This document shows, piece after piece, positions 25,461-34,987 of a DNA stretch of 64,000 nt. The stretch is from JAUILA01 sp050289805 (GTDB lineage Bacteria > Bacteroidota > Bacteroidia > Cytophagales > Cyclobacteriaceae). Location of the stretch: the NCBI GenBank assembly GCA_050289805.1, contig JBNKGL010000003.1, positions 259,374 through 323,373 on the forward strand, written 5' to 3'. The notes beneath the pieces are model-generated. The model searched no databases. It was not told the DNA's origin and saw only the letters and a list, made by a program, of their open reading frames with translations. Position 1 is the first letter of the stretch; the number at the start of each line of letters is the position of its first letter. Position numbers and translations under genes: made by a program.

Positions 25461-26913
25461 ATTGCTTATACTGCTCGTAGCGGTTCAGAATTTCACGCAC
25501 ATAATTAACAGGCTCCTCACCGCGGCAATAGCCTGAATTCACCACTTCATCCTGGTAAATTTCGGGATCTGATTTGCGTTCAAGGAAATATTCCACGTTA
25601 TCATACCATTTCAGCGGATCCCTGCCATATTTCTGCGCCAGATCACGTGCATCAACTACATGCCCAAGGCCTACATTGTATGAAGCCAGAACAAATTTTA
25701 TGCGCTCATCCGGATCTGTAATTGTCCTGGACCAAAGTTCATCCAGGTATTGTAAATACCCTGTTCCCGCCCTGATATTCTGAACCGGATTAGTAAGATC
25801 TTCTGCCCCAAAGCGTGACCCGGTTTCTGGCACAACCTGCATTAACCCGATAGCACCCGCCCAGGAAACAATATCAGTATCAAATTTTGATTCCTGGTAT
25901 ATCTGTGAAGCGAGCAGCAGCCAGTCCCACCGTAACGTGTCTGCCGCCTCCCGGATAATATCATCAAAGGGAGAAATCTTCACACCGCCCATCGAAGAGT
26001 AATCACTCCGTGCAAGCTGATTAGCCTTACGGCGGTTTTTAAAATACTTGTTATAGATTACATTGGCTGTTGGCTCCTTTTTTACAGAATCTATCCACTG
26101 ATTGAGGGTAGTAAGAAGATCGGGAGAATTTGGCCTGACAGCCCAGGCAATATTCTGAGGAAAGCTGATTGGGGTCTTTACATCGATATTCGGATAATAT
26201 GAGGCATTCACAAGTGCCACTGTTTCATCGGCAACAGTTATCGGGATTTCACCAGTAGAAACCATATGGATCAATTGCTCCGTCTCTGCACTATCAATAT
26301 CGATAACCAGAATATCGGAACCAATCTCATCAGAAAGGTTTTCAAGACGCCTTGAATAGCTGGAGCTTTTTCGTACATAGATTTCTTTCCCGGCAAGGTC
26401 AACAACTTCCCGGATCAGGCCGTCATCGATCTCATCACGAGTCATACTCCGCCAGTTTTCGGGCATTCTCTGAACCAATACCTGGCGGGTCTTATAATAA
26501 CTATGCGTAAATGCTGCACGCTTTTTTCTCTCCTTTGTGATGGTTAGCGCATAAGCAAGAATATCTCCCTTTCCACTATCCAACATATTGAAGGCTTCAT
26601 CAATGCTTTTGGTTACGACGATCTCAAGTTCCACACCGATTGATTTCGCAAACATATCAAGCAGGTCATGTTCAAATCCCATGGGCCTGCCCTTATAGAT
26701 GAAAAATCCGGTGGAACTATTTTCTACAATTGCACGAAGCGTACCACGCTCTTTGATAGCGGAAAGGTCCAGATCAACCAGGTTTGCCGTAACAGGTCCA
26801 TTGGTGTCCATCCTGTTCTCCGTACTTTCACTTCCGGATCTGCGGCATGCTCCCAGGAGCATGAGAAGTGCAAGAGTGTATGTAAGTATTTTGACTTTCT
26901 TATCTAATGTCAT
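25447..26913 (-). CDS. mltF: MltF-like lytic transglycosylase lipoprotein
   Basis: A 488-residue lipoprotein (lipobox LLGAC near residue 23). It has an N-terminal type-3 solute-binding-protein module (about residues 55-300) and a C-terminal SLT lysozyme-like domain. The catalytic Glu is in YQESKFDTD, with the GLMQVVPETG motif following. Enzymes of this design cleave peptidoglycan non-hydrolytically, with the periplasmic module acting as a sensor or regulator. It stands alone. A divergent DUF4286 gene begins 91 nt upstream. Confidence 0.93.
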   Translation of the reverse strand: MTLDKKVKILTYTLALLMLLGACRRSGSESTENRMDTNGPVTANLVDLDLSAIKERGTLRAIVENSSTGFFIYKGRPMGFEHDLLDMFAKSIGVELEIVVTKSIDEAFNMLDSGKGDILAYALTITKERKKRAAFTHSYYKTRQVLVQRMPENWRSMTRDEIDDGLIREVVDLAGKEIYVRKSSSYSRRLENLSDEIGSDILVIDIDSAETEQLIHMVSTGEIPITVADETVALVNASYYPNIDVKTPISFPQNIAWAVRPNSPDLLTTLNQWIDSVKKEPTANVIYNKYFKNRRKANQLARSDYSSMGGVKISPFDDIIREAADTLRWDWLLLASQIYQESKFDTDIVSWAGAIGLMQVVPETGSRFGAEDLTNPVQNIRAGTGYLQYLDELWSRTITDPDERIKFVLASYNVGLGHVVDARDLAQKYGRDPLKWYDNVEYFLERKSDPEIYQDEVVNSGYCRGEEPVNYVREILNRYEQYKQFIAV

Positions 26914-27004
26914 ATCCTTTTCAGTATAAGGAAATTACAATAATTTTTGCTTCCATAAAAACAAAAATGATGCGATTCCCGGCGAGTATGTCTAAATTTA
27001 TCCC

Positions 27005-27310
27005 ATGATTCTATATAATGTAACCGTTGGGGTAGATCAGGACATTGAAAACGAATGGCTGCAATGGATGAAAACAAAGCATATTCCCGATGTAATGAAT
27101 ACCGGATATTTTAACGAATTCCGCATTTTTAAGGTTTTGAATCAGGATCAGGAAGAGACTGTTTCTTATTCGGTTCAATATTTTTCCGATTCAATTGAAA
27201 AAGTGGTCACTTATCTGAATGACCATGCACCACGCCTTTCTGAAGAACACAGAATTAAATTTAACAACCGGCATGTGGCGTTCAGAACTCTCCTGGAAGA
27301 GGTAGAATAA
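27005..27310 (+). CDS. DUF4286-family small protein
   Basis: A 101-residue cytoplasmic protein with the family pattern MILYNVTVGVD, WLQWMKTKHIPDVM and a ferredoxin-like alternation of strands and helices (a dimeric alpha-beta barrel type fold is likely). Function is unknown. It is single, lying between divergent mltF and convergent acetyltransferase genes, and its stop is only 3 nt from the latter's end. A -7-like TAAATTTA (26993-27000) lies just before the start. Confidence 0.8.
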   Translation: MILYNVTVGVDQDIENEWLQWMKTKHIPDVMNTGYFNEFRIFKVLNQDQEETVSYSVQYFSDSIEKVVTYLNDHAPRLSEEHRIKFNNRHVAFRTLLEEVE

Positions 27311-27313
27311 CAA

Positions 27314-27793
27314 TCAAGGACTGATCTTGCGTATCATTTGATCACGCGATATTGAACAATTGATCCATTCCCCGTCGAGATTGGCTCCATACACTTCACG
27401 ATAGAATTGAATGGCAGGCTCATTCCAATCCAGAACCTGCCAAACCATTCCTGAACATCCCGCATCTATTCCTTTGGCTATCACCTTATCAAATAATGAT
27501 TTGCCAATACCCTTGCCCCTGTGATTCTCAGTAACGATGATATCTTCAAGGTACATGCGCTTGCCCTTCCAGGTAGAATAACGATAATAATACAATGCAA
27601 GACCAATAATACCCTCCGCCGGATCTTCTGCAACATAAAATCCATATAACGGCTCGGGGCCGAATCCATCCTTTTCCATTGCCTCCACCGTATTGGTAAC
27701 TTCATCCGGAGCACGTTCATATTCCGCCAGTTCACGAATAAGTTCAAGTACTCTTGGCAGGTCTTTCTTCTTTCCTTCCCGAATCACCATCAT
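27314..27793 (-). CDS. GNAT acetyltransferase, spermidine/spermine (thialysine) N-acetyltransferase-like
   Basis: A 159-residue GNAT enzyme that closely follows the SSAT/thialysine acetyltransferase pattern: LIRELAEYERAPDEV, GLALYYYRYSTWKGK, MYLEDIIV, the acetyl-CoA loop HRGKGIGKSL, and WNEPAIQFY. It would acetylate a small amine. The start ATG overlaps the stop codon of the prolyl oligopeptidase gene (TAATG), indicating coupling, though no metabolic link is obvious. Confidence 0.88.
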   Translation of the reverse strand: MMVIREGKKKDLPRVLELIRELAEYERAPDEVTNTVEAMEKDGFGPEPLYGFYVAEDPAEGIIGLALYYYRYSTWKGKRMYLEDIIVTENHRGKGIGKSLFDKVIAKGIDAGCSGMVWQVLDWNEPAIQFYREVYGANLDGEWINCSISRDQMIRKISP

Positions 27794-29943
27794 TACATAT
27801 CATCCTTCAAATTTCCGGGGACGATACCCATATTATACCAGGCAAAGGAGTATTTGTCTGCTTCCTGTTCTATGGTCTTCGATATCGGAGTTCCCGCTCC
27901 ATGACCGGCATCTGTTTCAATACGGATGAGTACCGGGGTGGTTCCACCATGTTTTTCCTGAAGGTTGGCCGCAAATTTAAAACTATGAGCAGGAACTACC
28001 CGGTCATCATGATCTGCAGTTGTTACAAGCGTCGCGGGATAATCAACACCCTCCTTTATATTATGAACCGGGGAATAACCCAGCAGGTATTCAAACATTT
28101 CCCTGGAATCCTCGGATGTTCCATAATCATATGCCCATCCTGCCCCTGCCGTAAATTTATGGTATCGGAGCATATCCATTACACCTACCGCCGGGAATGC
28201 AACACGTGCAAGATCCGGCCGTTGCGTCATGGTTGCCCCTACCAGCAGCCCGCCATTGGACCCCCCGGCAATCGCAAGATGGTCTGAATCTGTATAATTA
28301 TTCTCAATTAAATATTCTCCTGCGGCAATGAAATCATCAAAAACGTTTTGCTTCTGCATTTTAGTCCCCGCTATATGCCATTCTTCACCATATTCACCAC
28401 CTCCGCGAAGATTTGGCTGGGCATAAATTCCGCCATTTTCAAGCCAGACAATCCGCGAAGTGCTGAAGGATGGCCTCAGGCTGATGTTGAAGCCACCATA
28501 GGCATAGAGGTAGGTAGGGTTTTTACCGTTCAGCTCAAGTCCCTTTTTGTACACGATGAACATAGGAACGCGTGTACCATCCTTGCTGTTGTAAAAAACC
28601 TGCTTTGTTTCATAATCCGAAGGATTAAAATCAATTTGAGGCTGTTCGAATAATTTCGTTTCACCGGAAGCAATGTCATAGGAATAAATTGAGCTCGGAT
28701 AGGTAAAGGAAGTAAAAGTAAAATACAATATTTCATCCTCTTCCCTGCCGCCGAAACCTCCTGCCGTTCCGATGTCCGGTAATTTGACTTCACGGATCAG
28801 GTTTCCATTCATATCAAATTGTGTTACTTCCGTTTTGGCATCTATCAGATAGGAGGCAAAAATACTTCCCCCTGCCGTGCTGGCACTCATCACGTGTTCA
28901 GATTCAGGAATAACATCCTTCCAGTTTTCAGGACCCGCATCTGCAGCATTCACCTCTACAATGCGGTTATTCGGGGCATTCAGATTTGTATAAATTAATA
29001 AACGGTCGCCCTGGTTTGCCAGTATATAATGCTCATTATCATAGTTTGAAACAATCGGGGTAATTTCACTTCCCGCAACGGAAAGGTCCTTGAGATAAAG
29101 TTCATTGCCCGATGTGGAATTCGCGGCTGAAATCACAAGGTACCGCTCATCCTCCGTGAGATATGCTCCAATATATCGGCGTGGCATTGCCTCTCCGCCA
29201 AAAATCAATTCGTCTTCAGACTGCGGCGTACCAAGCTTATGGTAATATAATTTATGGATTTGCGTTTTTCCGGAGAGCACTGAACCGTCTTTGGGCTTAT
29301 CATAACTGCTGTAGTAAAACCCTTCATTTCCCTTCCATGAAAGGCCGCTGAATTTAATATCATAAAGGGTGTCACCTACCATTTCACGGTTAGAAGTATT
29401 GATAACGATCCCTTTTCGCCAATCGGAGCCTCCTTCGGATATTAAATATCCAAAAAGCGAACCATCCCTGGAGAAACTGGACCCGGCAAGAGAAATTGTA
29501 CCATCATCACTAAATTTATTTGGATCAATAAATACTTCAGGGGTCCCATCAAGGGTTTTCTTTCGGTACAGAACATTCTGGTTTTGCAGACCGTCATTTT
29601 TGTAGAAATAATAATATTCTCCACGTTGAAATGGAGCATATATCCGCTCATAATTGTAAAGCTCTTCCAGACGGTCCCTAACCTTATCCCGAAAGGAAAT
29701 ACTTTCAAGGTAGGAAAAGGTCACATCATTCTGGGCTCCCACCCAACTTGCAGTTGCTTCTGAACGGTCGTCTTCCAGCCACCGGTAAGGATCCGGAACT
29801 TCTGTCCCAAAATAAACATCAACCGTATCCACTTTTTCAGATTCGGGATAATTAAAAGTCATGGTCTCTTCCTTCGCCTTTTCCGGAGTACAGGAAATCA
29901 GGAATGCAGAAGAAATTATAAATAAGCTGATATATTTATTCAT
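27793..29943 (-). CDS. Prolyl oligopeptidase (S9A), lipoprotein
   Basis: A 716-residue serine peptidase cleaving after proline in short peptides. A lipobox (ISC at residues 16-18) implies export and membrane attachment. It has an N-terminal seven-bladed propeller (about residues 70-430) and a C-terminal alpha/beta hydrolase. The catalytic Ser is in AIAGGSNGGLL, the Asp in TADHDDRVVP and the His in DAGHGAGTP. It is probably involved in peptide use in the periplasm or at the surface. It is coupled to the downstream acetyltransferase gene. Confidence 0.95.
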   Translation of the reverse strand: MNKYISLFIISSAFLISCTPEKAKEETMTFNYPESEKVDTVDVYFGTEVPDPYRWLEDDRSEATASWVGAQNDVTFSYLESISFRDKVRDRLEELYNYERIYAPFQRGEYYYFYKNDGLQNQNVLYRKKTLDGTPEVFIDPNKFSDDGTISLAGSSFSRDGSLFGYLISEGGSDWRKGIVINTSNREMVGDTLYDIKFSGLSWKGNEGFYYSSYDKPKDGSVLSGKTQIHKLYYHKLGTPQSEDELIFGGEAMPRRYIGAYLTEDERYLVISAANSTSGNELYLKDLSVAGSEITPIVSNYDNEHYILANQGDRLLIYTNLNAPNNRIVEVNAADAGPENWKDVIPESEHVMSASTAGGSIFASYLIDAKTEVTQFDMNGNLIREVKLPDIGTAGGFGGREEDEILYFTFTSFTYPSSIYSYDIASGETKLFEQPQIDFNPSDYETKQVFYNSKDGTRVPMFIVYKKGLELNGKNPTYLYAYGGFNISLRPSFSTSRIVWLENGGIYAQPNLRGGGEYGEEWHIAGTKMQKQNVFDDFIAAGEYLIENNYTDSDHLAIAGGSNGGLLVGATMTQRPDLARVAFPAVGVMDMLRYHKFTAGAGWAYDYGTSEDSREMFEYLLGYSPVHNIKEGVDYPATLVTTADHDDRVVPAHSFKFAANLQEKHGGTTPVLIRIETDAGHGAGTPISKTIEQEADKYSFAWYNMGIVPGNLKDDM

Positions 29944-30039
29944 AAGTTTTACATTTTAGATTAAGATACACATTGACTGCCGTGTAATCATAGAGATATT
30001 GACAAATGGCATCATTAATCCATGAACTGAACATTGAAT

Positions 30040-30765
30040 ATGAAATTTTTAAACATTATAGGATTGGGCGCGGTTTTGTACGTTAATTATTTGGCGAATG
30101 CTCAGCCCATCAATGGATTAACAACCGGCGAGATTTCCAACATGTACCCGAGTCTGTTCACGCCTGCAGGTATCACGTTTTCGATCTGGGGAATCATTTA
30201 TTTATTGCTGCTGGGTTTTGTGATTTTTGCTCTTGTTAAGCCATATCAGAATGATTCATCCATTAATCCACTTTTTCTGCTCACCTGCGTATGCAATATC
30301 TCATGGATATTTGCGTGGCACTATCTCCAGACCGGGTTATCTGTGCTCATCATGATCGTATTTCTGATTTCATTGATCGCTATCTTCAGAAAATTACCAC
30401 GGCCATCACTTTCAGCCGGCGAATACTGGCTGGTGGTCATACCGTTCAGTGTTTACCTGGCATGGATTTGCATAGCAACGGTGGCCAACATGAGTGCCTA
30501 CCTGCTGGATCTTGGTTTTAATCCATCTATTGCACCTTACCTAACCTCCCTGGTTATTGGCGTTCTGATGATCGTATTATTCAAGGTAGAGCAAATAGAA
30601 CGAAACTGGGCATTCACATTAACGGTCCTTTGGGCATTGGGAGGAATCATACTGGCAAGAAGCAACGAGGCTCAACCGAATTCGCTCATAATTGCCACGG
30701 CAGCAGTCGCGATGATCATTGCAATCGTACTCACACTTCGCGCTCCGTCAGGGGCTAATGCCTGA
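30040..30765 (+). CDS. TspO/MBR-like integral membrane protein
   Basis: A 241-residue membrane protein with about seven hydrophobic segments. SLFTPAGITFSIWGIIYLLL near residue 40 is the TspO-like signature (tryptophan-rich sensory protein family), although the chain is longer than classical five-helix TspO of about 160 residues. The ligand is unknown; porphyrins are bound by true TspO. The ATG at 30040 was used rather than a TTG at 30034. It overlaps serS by 11 nt in convergent orientation. Confidence 0.7.
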   Translation: MKFLNIIGLGAVLYVNYLANAQPINGLTTGEISNMYPSLFTPAGITFSIWGIIYLLLLGFVIFALVKPYQNDSSINPLFLLTCVCNISWIFAWHYLQTGLSVLIMIVFLISLIAIFRKLPRPSLSAGEYWLVVIPFSVYLAWICIATVANMSAYLLDLGFNPSIAPYLTSLVIGVLMIVLFKVEQIERNWAFTLTVLWALGGIILARSNEAQPNSLIIATAAVAMIIAIVLTLRAPSGANA

Positions 30766-32035
30766 TCATTTCGAAACCGGTGTATTGCTGAAGTACCCTG
30801 GGAATTCGTATTCCTTCAGAAGTCTGATTGTTTTCCAGTAAGGCTGCCATAATTCGGGGAAGCGCAAGTGCAGAACCATTGAGTGTATGCAATAGCTGAG
30901 GCTTTTCATCCTGGCCGGGTCTGTACCGAAGCTTCAGCCTGTTCGCCTGAAATGTTTCAAAATTACTCACAGAGCTTACTTCAAGCCATTTACCCTGGGC
31001 AGCAGAATACACTTCCATATCAAACGTCTGAGCAGACGTGAAGCCAAGATCACCCGCACAAAGGTTTAACTTACGGTAGGGAAGTTCAAGCTTCTCAAGC
31101 AAGCCCTCTACATACGCGCACATTTCATGCAGCACACGGTAGGATTTTTCGGGTCTCTCAATGCGAACAATTTCTACCTTATCAAATTGATGAAGCCTGT
31201 TCAAACCCCGCACATGAGCACCCCATGAACCGGCTTCACGCCTGAAACAGGGCGTATAACCCACGTGCCGTACAGGCAAATCAGAGTCCTCAAGGATCAC
31301 ATCACGGTATAAATTGGTGATCGGAACTTCCGCCGTAGGGATCAGATAAAAATTCTCTTCGGTAATATGATACATCTGCCCATCCTTATCGGGCAGCTGA
31401 CCTGTTCCGTATCCACTGGCCTCATTGATCACAATGGGAGGTTGAACTTCAACATAACCGGCCTCCAGTGCCTGGTCAAGAAAAAAGTTGATAAGCGCCC
31501 TTTGCATTCTGGCTCCCTGTCCCTTGTAGACAGGAAATCCCGCCCCTGTAATCTTGATACCAAGGTCGAAATCGATTATGTCATATTCCTTAATCAGTTC
31601 CCAGTGAGGTTTGGCATCTTCCGGCAGGGAAGGAATCTCTCCTTTCTGGGTTACAACTTCATTTTCTTCAGATGTTTTCCCCTCAGGAACTTCATTGTTG
31701 GGTATGTTCGGAACCTGATAGAGCAAATTTTCAAGCTTCTGTGTGGTGACGTCCTGCTGCTCTTTAAGCTGCCGGCTTTGCTCCTTCAGGCGGGTAGTCT
31801 CATTTTTAACAACCTCTGCCTCCTCCTTATTTCCTTCCTTCATAAGCAACCCGATCTTCCTTGAAAGATTATTCAAATCATGAAGTACCTCATCCAGCCG
31901 GGCCTGTGTCGCCTTTCGCTCCTGATCAAGATCCAGAATTAATTCTATGGTATTTCTGGCCTTTTCAAAATGCCGTTTTTCCAGTCCCTTAATGACGGTT
32001 TCCTTATTGTTGCTTATGTATGAGAGCTGTAACAT
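30755..32035 (-). CDS. serS: Seryl-tRNA synthetase
   Basis: A 426-residue class II synthetase. It has an N-terminal coiled-coil tRNA-binding arm (about residues 25-105), then the catalytic core with motif 2 TPCFRREAGSWG and motif 3 GSALALPRIMAALLENNQ. It charges tRNA-Ser, also the precursor for selenocysteine where that exists. Monocistronic. A promoter-like site lies 20 nt upstream. Confidence 0.97.
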   Translation of the reverse strand: MLQLSYISNNKETVIKGLEKRHFEKARNTIELILDLDQERKATQARLDEVLHDLNNLSRKIGLLMKEGNKEEAEVVKNETTRLKEQSRQLKEQQDVTTQKLENLLYQVPNIPNNEVPEGKTSEENEVVTQKGEIPSLPEDAKPHWELIKEYDIIDFDLGIKITGAGFPVYKGQGARMQRALINFFLDQALEAGYVEVQPPIVINEASGYGTGQLPDKDGQMYHITEENFYLIPTAEVPITNLYRDVILEDSDLPVRHVGYTPCFRREAGSWGAHVRGLNRLHQFDKVEIVRIERPEKSYRVLHEMCAYVEGLLEKLELPYRKLNLCAGDLGFTSAQTFDMEVYSAAQGKWLEVSSVSNFETFQANRLKLRYRPGQDEKPQLLHTLNGSALALPRIMAALLENNQTSEGIRIPRVLQQYTGFEMIRH

Positions 32036-32336
32036 TAAATTCTTGTTTACCCTGCAAAATAAGGCAATTCTGTTCTAAATAAGGGGGCTTTTAGCGCATA
32101 GATGATTATTTTTTGGTAAATATTTGACTATTGAGGGGCATTGATCTATTATTGCATATCCTAATGGGATTTTTCAGCGCAATCGAAATCATCTCCGATA
32201 CAGGTTGCAAGTCTAATAATCATTTTAACATACAATCATAATAATGTCCATAAGGACTAAATCACATTCCCGTGATATCTCCACATTATCATATAACTTT
32301 TGAAAATCAAAAATTAGCTTACCAAGATTACATTAA
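32036..32336. other. 301-nt intergenic leader between serS and rho
   Basis: This AT-rich stretch separates the divergent serS and rho genes. I see no ORF with coding character and no RNA gene. It holds the serS -7 candidate and a loose -7-like string (TAACTTTTG near 32294) for rho. The long rho leader would allow autogenous attenuation as known for rho in other bacteria, but no specific structure is evident. Confidence 0.5.
32055..32062 (-). promoter_or_regulatory. Possible -7 box for serS
   Basis: On the minus strand, TTATTTTG followed by CAG: seven of eight positions of TAnnTTTG plus the C-purine extension. It lies 20 nt before the serS start. No clear -33 element is visible. Confidence 0.4.
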
Positions 32337-33974
32337 ATGTATACAATTGAAGAATTGAATGTGCGTCTTCTTTCTGAATTGAAAGAGATAGCAGAGGAGC
32401 TCGGATTAAAAAACTTTAAGAAACTCTCCAAGAAAGACCTGATCTACCAAATCCTTGATCAGCAAGCCGTCCTTCCGGAAGATAAACTTCCAAAGAAAAA
32501 ATCTCCCTCTTCCGAAGAGGCCCCAAAAAAAGAAGAGAACAAAAGCAAGCCTGATTCTCATAAAAAACCTGACCATAAATCAAAAGGGCCCAGAAAGCGT
32601 GAAAACGTAAAGCCTCAGGCAGAGACGACAGAGACATCAGAAAAAGCACCTGCAGACAACTCGGAACAGGATGTACTGGAATCATTCAACCTCAAGGTTG
32701 ACAATACAAAATCCAAACCGGCCGAGAAAGAGAAAGTACGGGAAGATAAGCCTCAGCAAAAGCACAATCCCCGCAAGTCTGAAAATGCACCTGCTCATCC
32801 AAAAGAGAAAAAGGAACATGATTCAGACCAGAAAAAGAAAGATGCCAGCATTAAGGATTTTGACGGCGTAATCGTCAACGAGGGGGTGCTTGAAATGATG
32901 CAGGATGGTTACGGATTCCTGCGTTCATCTGATTATAATTATCTCGCCAGCCCTGATGATATTTATGTTTCACCTTCACAGATAAAATTATTCGGCTTAA
33001 AAACCGGAGATACAGTAAGGGGACAGATCAGGCCACCCAAGGAAGGTGAAAAATATTTTGCGCTCCTGCGTGTTGAAACAGTCAATGGCAAAACAACGGA
33101 AGAAATTCGTGACCGCGTGTCATTTGAATATCTTACTCCGCTTTTCCCGGAAGAAAAAATCAAACTGAGCGGCAAACCCGATAATTATTCCACACGAATT
33201 CTTGATCTTTTCTCACCCATAGGAAAAGGACAGCGTGGAATGATCGTGGCACAGCCTAAAACCGGTAAAACGGTACTGCTCAAAAATGTTGCAAATGCGA
33301 TCGCCGAAAATCACCCGGAATGTTACCTGATCATATTGCTGATCGATGAACGTCCGGAAGAAGTAACGGATATGGCACGAAGCGTAAAGGCTGAAGTAAT
33401 ATCTTCAACTTTCGACGAACAAGCCGAGCGACATGTAAAAGTATCAAGCATGGTACTTGAAAAAGCCAAACGAATGGTTGAGTGCGGGCATGACGTAGTT
33501 ATTTTGCTCGATTCTATAACCCGTCTGGCCAGGGCCTACAATATGGTTGTTCCGTCATCCGGAAAAATCCTTTCGGGTGGTGTGGATGCGAATGCGTTAC
33601 ACAAACCCAAACGATTCTTTGGTGCTGCTCGAAATGTAGAGAATGGCGGATCACTTACCATCATCGCCACCGCTCTGATTGAAACGGGCTCAAAAATGGA
33701 TGAAGTAATTTTTGAAGAATTCAAGGGTACCGGTAATATGGAATTACAGCTTGACCGGAAATTGTCTAACAAGCGTATTTATCCTGCCATCGATGTTCCT
33801 GCATCCGGAACGCGTCGTGAAGATCTCCTGCTTTCTGATGAGGAACTTCAGCGTGTTTGGATCCTGCGTAAGTTCATGTCTGACATGAATTCAATAGAAG
33901 CCATGGAATTCCTTCTGTCTAAAATGAAGGGTACCAGAAATAACGAAGAGTTCCTTATTTCAATGAATGGATAG
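32337..33974 (+). CDS. rho: Transcription termination factor Rho with long charged insertion
   Basis: A 545-residue hexameric RNA helicase. The N-terminal helical Rho_N/SAP-like part (residues 1-45) is followed by an insertion of about 130 residues (about 48-178) almost entirely of Lys, Glu, Pro, Asp and Ser, predicted disordered. Then come the cold-shock RNA-binding domain (GFLRSSDYNYL), Walker A QPKTGKTVLLKN, Walker B VVILLDSITRLARAYN and the Q-loop region SGGVDANALHKPKRFFGAAR. Such insertions are seen in Bacteroidota Rho and can drive condensate formation. A perfect terminator follows the gene. Confidence 0.97.
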   Translation: MYTIEELNVRLLSELKEIAEELGLKNFKKLSKKDLIYQILDQQAVLPEDKLPKKKSPSSEEAPKKEENKSKPDSHKKPDHKSKGPRKRENVKPQAETTETSEKAPADNSEQDVLESFNLKVDNTKSKPAEKEKVREDKPQQKHNPRKSENAPAHPKEKKEHDSDQKKKDASIKDFDGVIVNEGVLEMMQDGYGFLRSSDYNYLASPDDIYVSPSQIKLFGLKTGDTVRGQIRPPKEGEKYFALLRVETVNGKTTEEIRDRVSFEYLTPLFPEEKIKLSGKPDNYSTRILDLFSPIGKGQRGMIVAQPKTGKTVLLKNVANAIAENHPECYLIILLIDERPEEVTDMARSVKAEVISSTFDEQAERHVKVSSMVLEKAKRMVECGHDVVILLDSITRLARAYNMVVPSSGKILSGGVDANALHKPKRFFGAARNVENGGSLTIIATALIETGSKMDEVIFEEFKGTGNMELQLDRKLSNKRIYPAIDVPASGTRREDLLLSDEELQRVWILRKFMSDMNSIEAMEFLLSKMKGTRNNEEFLISMNG

Positions 33975-34000
33975 GAAATCCCCGTTACATAAACACATAG

Positions 34001-34032
34001 AAAAGCCATCCGCGATACCGGGTGGCTTTTTT
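34001..34032 (+). terminator. Terminator after rho
   Basis: The 11-bp stem AAAAGCCATCC / GGGTGGCTTTT (one G-T wobble) with an 8-nt loop, followed by T. It sits directly before the sdaAA promoter. Confidence 0.85.
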
Positions 34033-34047
34033 CATTTTTAATGTGCA

Positions 34048-34055
34048 TATCTTTG
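34048..34055 (+). promoter_or_regulatory. Bacteroidota -7 box for sdaAA
   Basis: TATCTTTG followed by CAG, 20 nt before the ATG at 34076. It lies downstream of a possible GTG start at 34022, which supports the ATG as the true start. The -33 region has only T-rich sequence. Confidence 0.55.
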
Positions 34056-34075
34056 CAGAAACTAACAATTGCATT

Positions 34076-34987
34076 ATGGGATTCAAACTGACAGATTTCG
34101 CTGGCTGGAAGGCCTATTGCCTTGAGAATGATGTACCACTTTTTCAACCAATACTCGAATATGAGAAGGAGCAAAAAGGAAACAGTGAAGACGTCGTTTG
34201 GGACAGGTTGTCCTATGCCTTTAATGTAATGAAAGAAGCAGTTGATACCGGTCTGAGTGAAGCAATGGAATCGAGGTCCGGGATGATCAAAAGTGGAGCC
34301 CGAAAAGTATTTGGATGCGATGTCACCGTTTTATCGCCCGAATTTCAACGGCTTATTGCACGTGCCCTTGCGGCTAAGGAAGTTAATTCATGTATGGGCC
34401 GGGTAGTGGCGGCGCCAACAGCCGGAGCATCCGGTATCCTCCCTGGCACACTCTACACCCTGCAGGAAATCCATGATCTGGAGGAACGAAAAATTCTGGA
34501 AGGTCTCCTGATCGGAGCAGGAATTGCTCTCATCATTGAACAGCGTGCTTCTCTGGCAGGTGCCGTTGGCGGATGCCAGGCGGAGACAGGCAGTGCGGCG
34601 GCGATGGCGGCAGGTGCTATTGTCTACTGTCTTGGCGGAAATATTGATCAGGTTTTTAATGCAGTTGCCATAACCATTCAGTGTACGCTCGGATTAATAT
34701 GTGATCCTGTGGCTGGTTTGGTGGAAGTTCCTTGTGTGGTCCGAAATGCCAGCGCAGCAGCCATTGCCAATAGTTCAGCTCAAATCGCACTGGCAGATGT
34801 GGATAGCGTAATCCCTGTGGATGAATGTGTGGATGCCATGGGAGAAGTAGGACAAAGCATGGAAGATCGCTATAAGGAAACTGCTTTGGGCGGACTAGCA
34901 GCGACACCTACAGGCCAGGCAATTTCAAAAAAAGTACTTATACAGCAGATAGAGATATTGCCTGACGAAGATCAGCCGGACGCATAA
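34076..34987 (+). CDS. sdaAA: L-serine ammonia-lyase, iron-sulfur type, alpha subunit
   Basis: A 303-residue protein that with a beta subunit deaminates serine to pyruvate. Conserved features are SCMGRVVAAPTAGASGILPG, GGCQAETGSAAAMAAGA and CDPVAGLVEVPCVVRNA; the cysteines are ligands of the catalytic 4Fe-4S cluster. The size fits the two-subunit enzyme (SdaAA), not the fused form, and no sdaAB is in the window. The 3' end overlaps a convergent membrane-protein gene by 50 nt. Confidence 0.93.
   Translation: MGFKLTDFAGWKAYCLENDVPLFQPILEYEKEQKGNSEDVVWDRLSYAFNVMKEAVDTGLSEAMESRSGMIKSGARKVFGCDVTVLSPEFQRLIARALAAKEVNSCMGRVVAAPTAGASGILPGTLYTLQEIHDLEERKILEGLLIGAGIALIIEQRASLAGAVGGCQAETGSAAAMAAGAIVYCLGGNIDQVFNAVAITIQCTLGLICDPVAGLVEVPCVVRNASAAAIANSSAQIALADVDSVIPVDECVDAMGEVGQSMEDRYKETALGGLAATPTGQAISKKVLIQQIEILPDEDQPDA

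Noticed and set aside
27754..28287. A 177-codon rightward frame inside the prolyl oligopeptidase gene
   Set aside because: It lies opposite conserved catalytic motifs of the peptidase and has irregular, Cys- and Arg-rich composition without any domain.
31367..31864. A 165-codon rightward frame inside serS
   Set aside because: It is antisense to conserved synthetase motifs and has no start context or family resemblance.
32101..32336. Possible riboswitch or small RNA in the long rho leader
   Set aside because: I looked for stable hairpins and known aptamer landmarks in the 300-nt leader and found only weak AT-rich pairing.
34022..34078. GTG at 34022 as the start of the serine dehydratase gene
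   Set aside because: It lies inside the rho terminator and upstream of the -7 box at 34048; the ATG at 34076 gives the family N-terminus.
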